DNA from: an uncultured Pelagibacteraceae bacterium
Lineage (GTDB): Bacteria; Pseudomonadota; Alphaproteobacteria; Pelagibacterales; Pelagibacteraceae
Length of the DNA: 63,171 nucleotides
Direction: 5' to 3'
Assembly: GCA_902571095.1 (NCBI GenBank)
Contig: CACGAV010000004.1
Span: forward strand, 1 to 63,171
A program made the position numbers and the translations under genes. The notes under the pieces were generated by a model, which saw nothing but the letters and a program-made list of their open reading frames with translations, was not told the origin of the DNA and ran no database searches. Below, one piece after another: positions 19,911 through 28,126 of this stretch (positions within the stretch are counted from its first letter, which is position 1; each line of letters starts with the position of its first letter).

Positions 19911-20921
19911 ATGAAAAATAAATTATTTATAATATCTAATGAAAAAATTTTTAAGGAAAATGAAAATTTTTATTGCGATAATATTGATATCAAATCAATA
20001 CCAGAAGAATTGGATAAAAAATTTGATGTAACACTAATCGGCAGAAAATCCAAAGAAAGAAGAGCAAAACATATTAATATAAAGGACATTAAAGTTTCAA
20101 AAAATTATTTAAATAGTCTAAGATTAATTTCTCAAACAATTAAATCACAAAATAGAAAATATTTAGTGATTTCAATTTCTCCTTTCACTTTTATATCTAT
20201 TATTTATCTTAAATTGCTTAGACAAAAAGTTTTTCTTTATTTAAGAAGTGATGGATTTGAAGAGTATAAATCAATTTTAGGTTTTTTTGGTCCATGGGTT
20301 TATGGACTGATGTTTTTTATATCATCAAAATTTACAAAACTTATTGCATGTAGGTCGCGTATATTAAAAGGAAAGAAAGGCGTTTTAGTAAATCCATCCC
20401 AATTAAATCATAAATGGCATGAAAATTATAAACCTCCGAATTTGGACAAAATTAAATTACTTTATGTTGGAAGACTAAGGGTTGAAAAAGGAATTTTTTC
20501 ACTTTTTGAAATAATAAAAAAAACATCTTTTGATCTAACCGTAGTGACATCTGAGATTAAATTAAATGTGAAAAATGAATTTTCAAATATAAATTTGATA
20601 AGTTATAAAAATACTGAAGACTCTATAATCAAATTTTATGATGAGTGTAATATTTTTATTCTACCTTCATATACTGAGGCACATCCACAAGTATTGGATG
20701 AAGCTTTAGCTAGATTAAGACCTGTTATAATTTTTAAAGAAATTTCCCATGTTGAAAGAGATAGAAAAGGTATTTTTGTTACAGGAAGAAACCAAATATC
20801 TTTAGAGGATAAAATAAATTATATAAAAGAAAATTACTTTAAAATCCAAGAAGAAATGAAATTTAATAAGCTACCAAGTAAAAAGAATTTTATAAAACAA
20901 TTAGAAAATATATTATTTTAA
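19911..20921 (+). CDS. Glycosyltransferase family 4-like
   Basis: This 336-aa protein resembles GT-B glycosyltransferases mainly in its C-terminal half: LLYVGRLRVEKGIFSLFEII (about 183-202), the donor-binding region CNIFILPSYTEAHPQVLDEALA with its ExxxxxxxE spacing, and RPVIIF. The N-terminal half is divergent and contains a hydrophobic stretch (FFGPWVYGLMFFISSKF, near 125-141) that could associate with the membrane. It is expected to add one sugar to a lipid-linked or lipopolysaccharide core glycan. Donor and acceptor are unknown. It abuts the epimerase upstream and is three bases from the nucleotidyltransferase downstream, so it lies in the same operon. Confidence 0.75.
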   Translation: MKNKLFIISNEKIFKENENFYCDNIDIKSIPEELDKKFDVTLIGRKSKERRAKHINIKDIKVSKNYLNSLRLISQTIKSQNRKYLVISISPFTFISIIYLKLLRQKVFLYLRSDGFEEYKSILGFFGPWVYGLMFFISSKFTKLIACRSRILKGKKGVLVNPSQLNHKWHENYKPPNLDKIKLLYVGRLRVEKGIFSLFEIIKKTSFDLTVVTSEIKLNVKNEFSNINLISYKNTEDSIIKFYDECNIFILPSYTEAHPQVLDEALARLRPVIIFKEISHVERDRKGIFVTGRNQISLEDKINYIKENYFKIQEEMKFNKLPSKKNFIKQLENILF

Positions 20922-20924
20922 AAA

Positions 20925-21647
20925 ATGAAAAAAAATAAAAAAAGTATGATTATATTGTGCGGTGGAAAGGGCAAAAGAATGGGGAAAATTACCCAGACAA
21001 TACCAAAGCCTATGATAAAAATTGGAAAGAAAACTATTCTTGAGCATAAGCTTAAATATTATAAAAGTCAGAATATTCAAAATTTTATTTTTTGTTTGGG
21101 ATATAAATCTGAAGTAATAAAAAATTTTCTTAAAAGAAAAAAAATAAAATCAAAAAATATAGACTCAGGTATTAATGCAGGTATTCTTAAAAGAATTTTC
21201 AAAGCGAAAGAACTAATACAAAAAAATACTTTAATAAGTTATGGAGATACACTTGCACAAATAAATTTTAATTCACTAATCAATTCTCATAAAAAATCAA
21301 AAAATTTAATTACATTAGTGGCTGCTCCCATAAAAAATCCTTTTGGACTTTTAAATTGGAATAAGAATAAACGAGCGATTAAATTCGAAGAAAAACCAAT
21401 TTTGAATCATTTTATTGGTTACGCAGTTATAAATCCTGAAATTTTTAAAATATTAAGTAAAAAAATCATTAACATGGGTGACGGAAAAGGTATGGTAGAA
21501 GCTATAAAATTATTGATTCAAAAAAAAGAAGTCAACATTTATACATTCGATGATTTACAAATTACAATCAATTCCCCTGAGGAATTAAAATATGCTAAAC
21601 TTAATTATAAAAAATATTTTACGTTAGATGAAAAATTTAAAAAATAA
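20925..21647 (+). CDS. Sugar-1-phosphate nucleotidyltransferase
   Basis: This 240-aa enzyme should activate a sugar-1-phosphate to an NDP-sugar. The N-terminal signature LCGGKGKRMGKITQTIPKPM is the nucleotide-binding loop with the conserved Lys-Pro-Met, and SYGDTLAQINF holds the metal-binding Asp. The length suits the short HddC/RfbF-type transferases (heptose-1-phosphate guanylyl- or glucose-1-phosphate cytidylyltransferases) rather than the longer RmlA or GalU. The exact sugar and base cannot be read from the motifs. The next epimerase starts 20 bases before its stop in another frame, so the product of this enzyme is probably the substrate of that epimerase. Confidence 0.8.
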   Translation: MKKNKKSMIILCGGKGKRMGKITQTIPKPMIKIGKKTILEHKLKYYKSQNIQNFIFCLGYKSEVIKNFLKRKKIKSKNIDSGINAGILKRIFKAKELIQKNTLISYGDTLAQINFNSLINSHKKSKNLITLVAAPIKNPFGLLNWNKNKRAIKFEEKPILNHFIGYAVINPEIFKILSKKIINMGDGKGMVEAIKLLIQKKEVNIYTFDDLQITINSPEELKYAKLNYKKYFTLDEKFKK

Positions 21648-22605
21648 AAAAATTTTAATAACTGGGGGGGCCGGTTTTATTGGCTCACATCTGGTAAAAA
21701 GATTACACAATTTACAATCAAAAGTTTATGTGACCGTGAAGTACAATAGTATTATAGATAATCCAAGATTGGCTGGTATTTGGGATAAAATCAATATAAT
21801 TGAAACTGATCTTAGAAATCAAGACTCAGTAAGTGATTTAGCCAAAACAAATTTTGATTTAATATTTCATCTTGCAGCTTACAATCATGTGGGAGATAGT
21901 TTTAAACATATTTTAGAAAACATTAATTCTAATTTGATATCTACTATAAATCTTCTTAATAGTGGCCCAAAATATAAAAAATTTATACACGTCGGAACAT
22001 CTGAAATATACGGACATCAAAAAATTTTACCTTTTAATGAAAAAGAAAAACCTAATCCAATGTCGCCTTATGCATTGTCAAAGTATTCCAGTGAGTTGTT
22101 TACTATTCTTAAATCAAAGCAAAGTAAAACAGAAATTCTTTGTGTAAGACCCTTCAATACTTTTGGACCATACCAAAGTGAAAAAGCTGTAATACCAGAA
22201 ATAATAATGAAATGTTTAAATAACCAAACTATTTTTACAACCAAAGGAAAACAAACTAGAGAATTCAACTTTGTGGAAAATATCATTGATGGATTACTTC
22301 TACTAAATCAAAAAATTTCTAATAGCATTGATCCAATCAACATTGGAAGCAATAAACCAATTACAATCAAATCTTTAGTAAAAAAAATTCATAAAATGAC
22401 TAAGTCAAAATCCAAGTTAAAAATCGGCCATTTAAAATATAGGCCTAATGAAATTTGGAAAATGAGCGCTAACAATAAAATAATCTTATCAAAAGGATGG
22501 AGGCCAAAAGTGAGTTTTGATGATGGATTAAAACTTACTATTAATTGGTACAAAGTTTTTAACAATTTATATTTAAAAAAAAATAGTAAATTCAATCAAT
22601 TATAA
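21628..22605 (+). CDS. NAD-dependent nucleotide-sugar 4,6-dehydratase/epimerase
   Basis: This 325-aa short-chain dehydrogenase has the NAD motif GGAGFIGSH at 13-21, the Thr/Ser region GTSEIYG, and Tyr/Lys in YALSK (about 150-154). SPYALSKYSSELF and RPFNTFGPYQSEKAVIPEI resemble GDP-mannose or dTDP-glucose 4,6-dehydratase-type enzymes. The start ATG at 21628 lies inside the nucleotidyltransferase reading frame; no later in-frame ATG precedes the NAD motif, so the 20-base overlap is needed. Its TAA shares a base with the next ATG. With the nucleotidyltransferase it probably makes one specific modified NDP-sugar. Confidence 0.8.
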   Translation: MKNLKNKKILITGGAGFIGSHLVKRLHNLQSKVYVTVKYNSIIDNPRLAGIWDKINIIETDLRNQDSVSDLAKTNFDLIFHLAAYNHVGDSFKHILENINSNLISTINLLNSGPKYKKFIHVGTSEIYGHQKILPFNEKEKPNPMSPYALSKYSSELFTILKSKQSKTEILCVRPFNTFGPYQSEKAVIPEIIMKCLNNQTIFTTKGKQTREFNFVENIIDGLLLLNQKISNSIDPINIGSNKPITIKSLVKKIHKMTKSKSKLKIGHLKYRPNEIWKMSANNKIILSKGWRPKVSFDDGLKLTINWYKVFNNLYLKKNSKFNQL

Positions 22606-23330
22606 TGGTTGAAAATAAAACAGAATTATTAATTTTTACCGCAACATATAATGAAGTTGAAAACATTGAAAATTTTTTAAATCAAACACTTTTAACTAAT
22701 GTTCAAAAAGATATATTGATAATTGATGACAATTCCCCTGATAAAACTTGGGAAATAATAGAGAAAATTCAAAAGGAAAAAAATAACGTAAAACTTATTA
22801 AAAGGAATGGCAAGGAGGGGTTAGATACTGCTCATAAAAAAGCATTTAAATATGCGAAGGATAATAAATATACTTATTTAATCACAATGGATGCTGACTT
22901 ATCCCACGATCCAGCACTGATACCAGAATTTCTAGAAAATTTAAAAAAATTCCCTTTTGTAATTGGATCAAGATATTCTAAGGGAGGAAAAAACGAAATG
23001 AAACTTGGAAGGTATTTGTTAAGTTTTGTTGGAAATAAAATTATTAAGTTTGTTTTGGGTATCAAGGTTGATGAATTTACAACTTCTTACAGGGGATTTA
23101 ATTTAAATAAATTAAAAAATTTTGACATGAACGATGTTGTTTCAAAAGGGTATAGTTTCTTTATGGAAACAGTTTTTCTTGTGAATCTCACTAAAAATGA
23201 AATTAAACAAATTCCTATACACTTTAAGGACAGAAAAAAAGGAAAATCCAAAATACCTACTATAGAAAGTTTTCGAACCTTAAAGAATTTATTTTTACTT
23301 AAACTAAGAAATTTTAATAAGAATAAATAG
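22605..23330 (+). CDS. Family 2 glycosyltransferase, polyprenyl-phosphate-sugar synthase-like (DPM1-like)
   Basis: This 241-aa GT-A enzyme shows the DPM1-type pattern: TATYNEVENIENFL at the N terminus, IDDNSPDKTW, and TMDADLSHDPALIPEFL, which holds the metal-binding DAD. SRYSKGG and TTSYRGFN follow. Members move mannose or glucose from an NDP-sugar onto a polyprenyl phosphate at the inner membrane face. It has no C-terminal membrane helices, as in the soluble-type DPM1 group. Its position directly before a multi-spanning GT-C-like protein suggests that its lipid-linked sugar is the donor for that protein. The start ATG overlaps the upstream stop (TAATG). Confidence 0.85.
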   Translation: MVENKTELLIFTATYNEVENIENFLNQTLLTNVQKDILIIDDNSPDKTWEIIEKIQKEKNNVKLIKRNGKEGLDTAHKKAFKYAKDNKYTYLITMDADLSHDPALIPEFLENLKKFPFVIGSRYSKGGKNEMKLGRYLLSFVGNKIIKFVLGIKVDEFTTSYRGFNLNKLKNFDMNDVVSKGYSFFMETVFLVNLTKNEIKQIPIHFKDRKKGKSKIPTIESFRTLKNLFLLKLRNFNKNK

Positions 23331-23348
23331 ATTGTATGAAATGAAAAT

Positions 23349-24971
23349 ATGAAGATTGATAAGAATATATTTAGAGAAAATTTTATATTATTTTTAGTTT
23401 TTTTAAGTTTATTTACTATTGGATTAAGTTTTTATAAGGACTTCGGTATTTCTATTGATGAAAATTATCATAGGGAGTCCGGTAAATTATATTACTCTTA
23501 TATTAAAAGTTTTTTTATTGAATCAAATATTCAAGAGTCAGTTTCTTTAAATGATGTTAAAATTGCTGTTTCTGATCTTGCTTTTAGACAACCAGCAATT
23601 TTCGATGTATTTGCTGAATTTATAATAGATTTTATTGACAATCCTACTATTCAACAAGTCTTTTTTACGAGACATTTTTTGAATTTCTTAATTTTTTTAT
23701 TTTCATGTTTTTTTTTCTACTTGATATTAAGAAAAAGATTTAAAAAAAATTTTTATGCATATCTTGGATTAATTCTTTTATTTTTTTCTCCTCGTATATT
23801 TGGCGAAAGCTTTTATAATAATAAAGATATTATTTTTCTATCTATTTCTATAATTTTTATATTTTTTACATTGAGATTTTTTGAAAAAAAATCTTATTTA
23901 AATGCCTTTTATTTTGGGCTTTTTTCAGGATTAGCATTCGACATTAGAGTTATGGCAATACTATATATTTTTGGAGCTTATCTAATATTTTTTTTACAAT
24001 ATTTGGATGATAAAAGATTTCTCGTTAAAAATTTAAAGTATTTAATTTTATCTTTAATAACCACAATTCTTTCAATTTATATTTTTTGGCCATACCTATG
24101 GTTTGATCCAATAAATAATATTTTTAATTTTTTATCTATGTTGAAAAGTAATATTCCTGATGTTCAAAATTTATATTTTGGCGAGTATTACTTATCCAAA
24201 AATACCCCTTGGCATTACAATATAATTTGGATAATTATTACCATTCCTGCTGTTGTAACATTTTTTTCTATTCTAGGGTTATATTTTCTACTCAAAAATA
24301 TTATAAAAAATATTTTTCAGTTAGATAATAAAAATCATAAATTTTGGAAATCAAATAGCACAATGTTTGACTATTATTTTATAATATGTGTTTTAATTAT
24401 ATTAATTTCAAATTTAATATTTGCAGTCAATTATGATGGATGGAGGCAAATGTACTTTCTTTATCCTTTTTTAGTAATCCTATCAATATCTGGATTATCA
24501 ATTTTGATGTCAAAATTTAATGAGATTAGACTCAAATATTTTATATTTTTTTTAATTTTTTTAGAAATTTCATTTTCGATTTTTTGGATTTTTAAAAACC
24601 ATCCTCATCAATATATTTATTTTAACCCAATATTTAAAAATATAACTTTGAATAAATTTCAGTTAGATTATTGGGGAATTTCAAATCGATCATCCTTAGA
24701 ATATATATTAAAAAAGGAAAAAAAAGATAAAATTAAAGTAGCAACAATTAGTTTTACATTGTTAGAAGATTCTCTAAGAGTTCTAGATGAGACTGGCAGA
24801 AACAAAATTTCGATAGTGCACAATTTGAAAGAAGCAGATTATGTTGTAGATAATTATAGAAAAAAATGGGATAAAATTGATAATTTTAATTTATTAAAAA
24901 CAAATTTTAAAAAAATACACAATCTAATTATTGATGGAAATATTATCAGTACTATTTATAAAAGAATGTAA
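23349..24971 (+). CDS. Multi-spanning membrane glycosyltransferase (GT-C/GT39-like)
   Basis: The 540-aa protein has about ten or more hydrophobic segments from residue 12 onward and a first periplasmic loop with an acidic pair (GISIDENYH, about 33-41), the position of the catalytic acidic residue in GT-C enzymes such as PMT and ArnT. A soluble C-terminal part follows at about 425-540. Such enzymes use a polyprenyl-phosphate sugar to glycosylate lipids or proteins on the outer face of the inner membrane. I base the call on topology and the loop motif, not on strong similarity. It ends the glycan cluster, 14 bases before tRNA-Ser. Confidence 0.65.
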   Translation: MKIDKNIFRENFILFLVFLSLFTIGLSFYKDFGISIDENYHRESGKLYYSYIKSFFIESNIQESVSLNDVKIAVSDLAFRQPAIFDVFAEFIIDFIDNPTIQQVFFTRHFLNFLIFLFSCFFFYLILRKRFKKNFYAYLGLILLFFSPRIFGESFYNNKDIIFLSISIIFIFFTLRFFEKKSYLNAFYFGLFSGLAFDIRVMAILYIFGAYLIFFLQYLDDKRFLVKNLKYLILSLITTILSIYIFWPYLWFDPINNIFNFLSMLKSNIPDVQNLYFGEYYLSKNTPWHYNIIWIIITIPAVVTFFSILGLYFLLKNIIKNIFQLDNKNHKFWKSNSTMFDYYFIICVLIILISNLIFAVNYDGWRQMYFLYPFLVILSISGLSILMSKFNEIRLKYFIFFLIFLEISFSIFWIFKNHPHQYIYFNPIFKNITLNKFQLDYWGISNRSSLEYILKKEKKDKIKVATISFTLLEDSLRVLDETGRNKISIVHNLKEADYVVDNYRKKWDKIDNFNLLKTNFKKIHNLIIDGNIISTIYKRM

Positions 24972-24985
24972 ATTTCATTTATTTT

Positions 24986-25075
24986 GGAGAGATGGCCGAG
25001 TGGTTGAAGGCGCACGCTTGGAAAGTGTGTAAACGGGAAACCGTTTCGTGGGTTCGAATCCCACTCTCTCCGCCA
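24986..25075 (+). tRNA. tRNA-Ser(GGA)
   Basis: This 90-nt class II tRNA has acceptor GGAGAGA/TCTCTCC, discriminator G and an encoded CCA. The anticodon stem is CACGC/GTGTG with loop TTGGAAA, so the anticodon is GGA (25020-25022) for UCC/UCU codons. A long variable arm (ACGGGAAACCGT) and a standard T arm GTGGG-TTCGAAT-CCCAC are present. A degenerate copy of its 3' end occurs at 27061-27083, on the far side of a foreign-looking gene pair, marking it as an integration site. Confidence 0.97.
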
Positions 25076-25078
25076 TTT
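25056..25078 (+). repeat. Left flanking repeat (attL-like), tRNA-Ser 3' end
   Basis: This is the first copy of a 23-bp direct repeat: GAATCCCACTCTCT, then CC, then GCCATTT. It covers the T-loop, T-stem, acceptor strand and CCA of tRNA-Ser plus three bases. It matches the right copy at 21 of 23 positions. Confidence 0.75.
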
Positions 25079-25097
25079 ATAAGCATTAAGATTAATC

Positions 25098-26018
25098 TTA
25101 TTGCTTTGTGATTAATAATCGATTGATTGGCATTGCAAATCGTCCTTGCTTTTTGAAATCTCTACTTTGTTTTGATACCACAAGTAGATTTGATAGCTCT
25201 GATAGCATTATTTTATGAGTCTCTGGCGGCAAGATCAATGAAGCATAAAAAAATCCTGCAGCAGTTTCAGCTACTTCAGAAACAGGTCCTTTCATGGATA
25301 CCACACTAGTTTCTACAGTTACTTTTGCTTCTGGAAAAACCTCACGTGCAAGATGACCTAAGCTATCTGTACTACGTATTCTTGGATCACCTAAATCAAT
25401 CTCGCCATATTTAGGTAGCTTAGCTTGCACATATCCATATATTAAATTGTGTACATCGCTGTAACCTGGTGCAGCATTCATCGGTCCGTTGACCAACGCT
25501 GCAAATCGCCCACCCGGGGATAGTACACGGCGTATTTCATTTAAGACTGGAGTAATTGGGTTCATTAGTGTCAAAGCCCAATGGCATAGTACTACGTCTA
25601 TCGAATTATCATTGATTGCTGTTAAGTTCTGTGCTTTTAACTCAAATAAATCAACAGCACCTTCTGGTAGACGACCTTTAGCAATTGCTAATTCTTCAGG
25701 GCACATATCTACCCCTTTTAGTTTCAGATTTTTATTACGATCGTATAAGATTTTCAATAATGGTCCTGATCCACATGCGAGGTCCAGTACACGAATACCA
25801 TCGATATCCGGTACAATTTCTGCTAGCCACTCATAACTATTACGTCCAGTCTTATCACGACAGGTGCTTGCGCATGTCTCAGTGAAACCTGTATGGTATT
25901 GATGCACAGTTCTTAAATGTGCAAGTAGGGCTTTACCGTCTGGCTTTTGATTTTTAGAAAGACTGTCAGTCCAAGTCGATTTTATCCCACTCTGAGAATT
26001 TGTATCTTTATTTGTCAT
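25098..26018 (-). CDS. Class I SAM-dependent methyltransferase of the tRNA-Ser cassette
   Basis: The 306-aa protein has the SAM-binding motif [13 protein letters not shown] at about 77-88, an acidic motif II in [20 protein letters not shown], and motif IV/post-I in [27 protein letters not shown] is typical of UbiE/Methyltransf_11-type small-molecule methyltransferases. The N-terminal region has an odd [19 protein letters not shown] with Cys49 and Cys53. The substrate is unknown. It is downstream of and overlaps by 11 bases the PhyH-type oxygenase gene, so they form one operon. Its GC content and codon choice (frequent GGT, CGT and GAC-type codons) differ from the AT-rich neighbours. It ends 22 bases from tRNA-Ser. 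Confidence 0.85.
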   Translation of the reverse strand: MTNKDTNSQSGIKSTWTDSLSKNQKPDGKALLAHLRTVHQYHTGFTETCASTCRDKTGRNSYEWLAEIVPDIDGIRVLDLACGSGPLLKILYDRNKNLKLKGVDMCPEELAIAKGRLPEGAVDLFELKAQNLTAINDNSIDVVLCHWALTLMNPITPVLNEIRRVLSPGGRFAALVNGPMNAAPGYSDVHNLIYGYVQAKLPKYGEIDLGDPRIRSTDSLGHLAREVFPEAKVTVETSVVSMKGPVSEVAETAAGFFYASLILPPETHKIMLSELSNLLVVSKQSRDFKKQGRFAMPINRLLITKQ

Positions 26019-27003
26019 GAACTGGCCAACAAATTGGATTTAGTGGACTAGCAGCTACGTCGCCAGGTTTTACATTTGGCATGAATTTCTGCCAATCACC
26101 AGACACCATTGTAGGAGAATTTATCACTCGTGCCCCATCTCTATAATAAGTATTAGCAAGAGCAACTCGGCTACGGTTAGTTCGATTCCTTGATGCAGTA
26201 TGAAAATTTAAATTATGATGAAAGCTAACTTCACCCAACTCAAAAGGAGTCTCATTAACTGCTACACAATTTTTTTTAAAAACTTCTGATACTCCTCGAT
26301 CATAGCCAGTACCAGTCTTTTCAAATGTAACAGCATTAACTAGCTTATGTACATCTAGTGGGTAGGCAAAAGATAGTGGTCCCATCTCAATTGGGGTTGG
26401 TTGCGCTGGTACCCAAGCAGTAACTACATCATTAGTATCTAGTGGAAAATGATGATCGTCAAAGTGCCATGGAGTTCTACCACAACCAGCTTGTTTTGCT
26501 AAAACATTATCATGGTAAAGTCTAACTGCTGGTACCCCAAGTAGATCTGCAGAAATTTGTCCTAGACGTGGTGATAATACGTATGCACGTAGAAATTTGT
26601 TCTTAGGCCAAATCATTTCAAGACTAAGGAACCGGTCATGTGCTTCTTTATCAGGATCAACATTAAATTCTTTTTTTAATAAGTTGATCAATTCAGCTCG
26701 AAGTTTTAACACTACCCCAGGTGAGAAAACTTTTTTAAGTTTAATAAAACCATTTTTTTTAAAGAAAGCTTTTTGGTCATTTGTCAAAGGATAAGTTTCA
26801 ATCAATTCAGAGAGCACTTCATCATCACTAGGGATTGTAACATCTGGTAAAGGCTCAGCAGCGATTATCGGATCCTTTTTAAAATCATTATCAGCAAGAC
26901 CAACATACCAGTCCCACCAAGCTTGGTTATCTTTATCCCAAGGCTTACTGATATCTGTTGCGTCAGATATCTTAGAATTTAATTTGTCTCGATTGAGTTT
27001 CAT
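26008..27003 (-). CDS. Phytanoyl-CoA dioxygenase (PhyH) family Fe(II)/2-oxoglutarate oxygenase of the cassette
   Basis: The 331-aa protein belongs to the PhyH family of non-heme iron, 2-oxoglutarate-dependent oxygenases. The facial triad is visible as His180 and Asp182 in TPWHFDDHHF and a distal His268 in LNFHTASRNRTNRSR, with Arg277/279 available to bind 2-oxoglutarate. The N-terminal 75 residues (Trp-rich QAWWDWYVGLADND) are an extension not needed for the fold. Members hydroxylate lipids and many secondary metabolites, so the substrate cannot be named. It is first in a two-gene operon with the methyltransferase. The divergent start lies 57 bases from the right flanking repeat. Composition is foreign relative to the rest of the window. 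Confidence 0.85.
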   Translation of the reverse strand: MKLNRDKLNSKISDATDISKPWDKDNQAWWDWYVGLADNDFKKDPIIAAEPLPDVTIPSDDEVLSELIETYPLTNDQKAFFKKNGFIKLKKVFSPGVVLKLRAELINLLKKEFNVDPDKEAHDRFLSLEMIWPKNKFLRAYVLSPRLGQISADLLGVPAVRLYHDNVLAKQAGCGRTPWHFDDHHFPLDTNDVVTAWVPAQPTPIEMGPLSFAYPLDVHKLVNAVTFEKTGTGYDRGVSEVFKKNCVAVNETPFELGEVSFHHNLNFHTASRNRTNRSRVALANTYYRDGARVINSPTMVSGDWQKFMPNVKPGDVAASPLNPICWPVHDK

Positions 27004-27060
27004 GTGATTAATTTATACTGTTTTCGGTAAATAGTAACTACACTTTTTGACCCTGTCTAA

Positions 27061-27083
27061 GAATCCCACTCTCTTTGCCATTT
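27061..27083 (+). repeat. Right flanking repeat (attR-like), degenerate copy of the tRNA-Ser 3' end
   Basis: This is the second copy of the 23-bp repeat: GAATCCCACTCTCT, then TT in place of CC, then GCCATTT. Upstream bases (CTGTCTAA) do not match the tRNA T stem, so it is not a second tRNA gene. Confidence 0.7.
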
Positions 27084-27148
27084 TTAATGTACTTGAACGT
27101 ATAAAAATATATATTAAGATATTCTTTTCGTTGTGCGGTCATCTTAAA

Positions 27149-27907
27149 ATGAGATTAATTAGAAAATTATTTAAATTAAAAAACGAACTTTTTAGAAATA
27201 TTTTTTTTGAAAAAAGAATAAAAAAAACCCTTGATCATAAATATACAATATATTTTGATAAAAAAAATAATTCAGAAATTTCAAAACTTGCAAGTTTATA
27301 TAGAACAAACAAAGGGTATATTTTGGACAAAAATAATACTGAAGGTATAGATATAAAAAATTGCTATAGTTACTCAGATTTTTATTCAGATATATTTTCT
27401 CTAAGCAAAAATCATGTGAAAAAAGTTTTTGAATTAGGTATTGGAAGTGTAGATACACAACAAATTGATAATATGTTGCCAATAGGTAAAAAATACAAAT
27501 CCGGAGGATCATTAAGAATGTGGAAAGACTATTTTAAAAATGCCAATATTTATGGTGCTGATATAGACAAAAAATGTCTTTTCGAAGAAGAAAGAATAAA
27601 AACATTTTATGTAGACCAAGGTAAGAAAGATTCGATATTTGACATGTGGAAAGAAATTGGAGAAACGGATTTTGATATTATTATAGATGATGGATGTCAC
27701 AGATTTGAGGAAACAATTACTTTTTTTGAGAGCTCCATTGATAAAATAAGCAATAACGGTATTTATATTATAGAGGATATACTAGCCTCTCAAAGAAAAC
27801 CTTTTTTGCAATATTTTAAAAAATCTAATTTCAACTATAAATTTATTAATTTTTATAGACCTGATATAAGCCACTCGAACAACTCTTTGTTGATGATAAC
27901 AAAATAG
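27149..27907 (+). CDS. Class I SAM-dependent methyltransferase, macrocin O-methyltransferase-like
   Basis: The protein (252 aa from ATG 27149) has a SAM-binding motif FELGIGSV near residue 97 and the pattern GGSLRMWKDYFKNANIYGADID. IIIDDGCHRFEETITFF follows. This order is seen in sugar O-methyltransferases acting on macrolide sugars and in related surface-glycan methyltransferases. The reading frame is open back to 27047, but that start lies across the foreign flanking repeat. ATG 27149 is in frame, gives MRLIRKLFKLK and a normal N terminus, so I chose it. It has the AT-rich composition of the host, and it is probably the continuation of the glycan cluster separated from it by the cassette. 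The substrate is inferred, not shown. Confidence 0.75.
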   Translation: MRLIRKLFKLKNELFRNIFFEKRIKKTLDHKYTIYFDKKNNSEISKLASLYRTNKGYILDKNNTEGIDIKNCYSYSDFYSDIFSLSKNHVKKVFELGIGSVDTQQIDNMLPIGKKYKSGGSLRMWKDYFKNANIYGADIDKKCLFEEERIKTFYVDQGKKDSIFDMWKEIGETDFDIIIDDGCHRFEETITFFESSIDKISNNGIYIIEDILASQRKPFLQYFKKSNFNYKFINFYRPDISHSNNSLLMITK

Positions 27908-28035
27908 TTAGTATATAAACTTTCATTTTAAACTTATTCACAACTTATTGCATCTTTACCGATTTAAAATCATTAATCATGTTCCTTATGATGATAAATA
28001 TAGATTTTAAAAAATAACTATTTTTAGGAGAAATA

Positions 28036-28092
28036 ATGAGCGGTTTTGAGATTTTAGCTGTAGTTGCAGTTATTTATTATTTGGTTAATTAG
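28036..28092 (+). CDS. Putative 18-aa hydrophobic microprotein
   Basis: The frame ATG 28036 to TAG 28092 encodes MSGFEILAVVAVIYYLVN. A clear Shine-Dalgarno sequence TAGGAGA lies six bases before the ATG, and most genes in this window lack one, so it argues for translation. The peptide is one short hydrophobic segment with a single acidic residue, so a membrane peptide is likely. It sits alone in a 219-base gap, convergent with the 23-aa frame on the other strand. I do not recognise it. Confidence 0.5.
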   Translation: MSGFEILAVVAVIYYLVN

Positions 28093-28126
28093 CATAATTT
28101 ACTCTGGCCAATTTTTTGAAGATAAA

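Larger units (their letters stand above)
25056..27083. mobile_element. Two-gene genomic cassette inserted at the 3' end of tRNA-Ser(GGA)
   Basis: The segment lies between the tRNA-Ser 3' end and an imperfect 23-bp direct copy of it. It carries only two genes, both on the minus strand and overlapping. Sampled lines inside have 28/60 (25441-25500) and 26/60 (26521-26580) G+C, against 9/60 in a line just outside (27241-27300). tRNA 3' ends are classic attachment sites for tyrosine-recombinase islands. No integrase is present, so the cassette either lost it or was moved in trans. Composition and repeats are seen directly; the insertion event is inferred. Confidence 0.7.

Noticed and set aside
25489-25885. 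Plus-strand open frames inside the cassette methyltransferase gene
   Set aside because: They are antisense to a well-supported gene and resemble no family. Higher GC in the cassette simply leaves fewer stops.
27040-27083. Second tRNA-Ser gene near 27050
   Set aside because: Only the 3' 23 bases match. The T stem and everything upstream do not fold as a tRNA.
27047-27148. Upstream extension of the methyltransferase frame to 27047
   Set aside because: The extra 34 codons run through the degenerate tRNA-Ser repeat and have no family match. ATG 27149 gives a normal N terminus.
27934-27942. Single DnaA-box-like TTATTCACA in the gap before the 18-aa gene
   Set aside because: One copy only, with no second box, no AT-rich unwinding region beyond the background and no dnaA nearby. 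It is expected by chance in AT-rich DNA.
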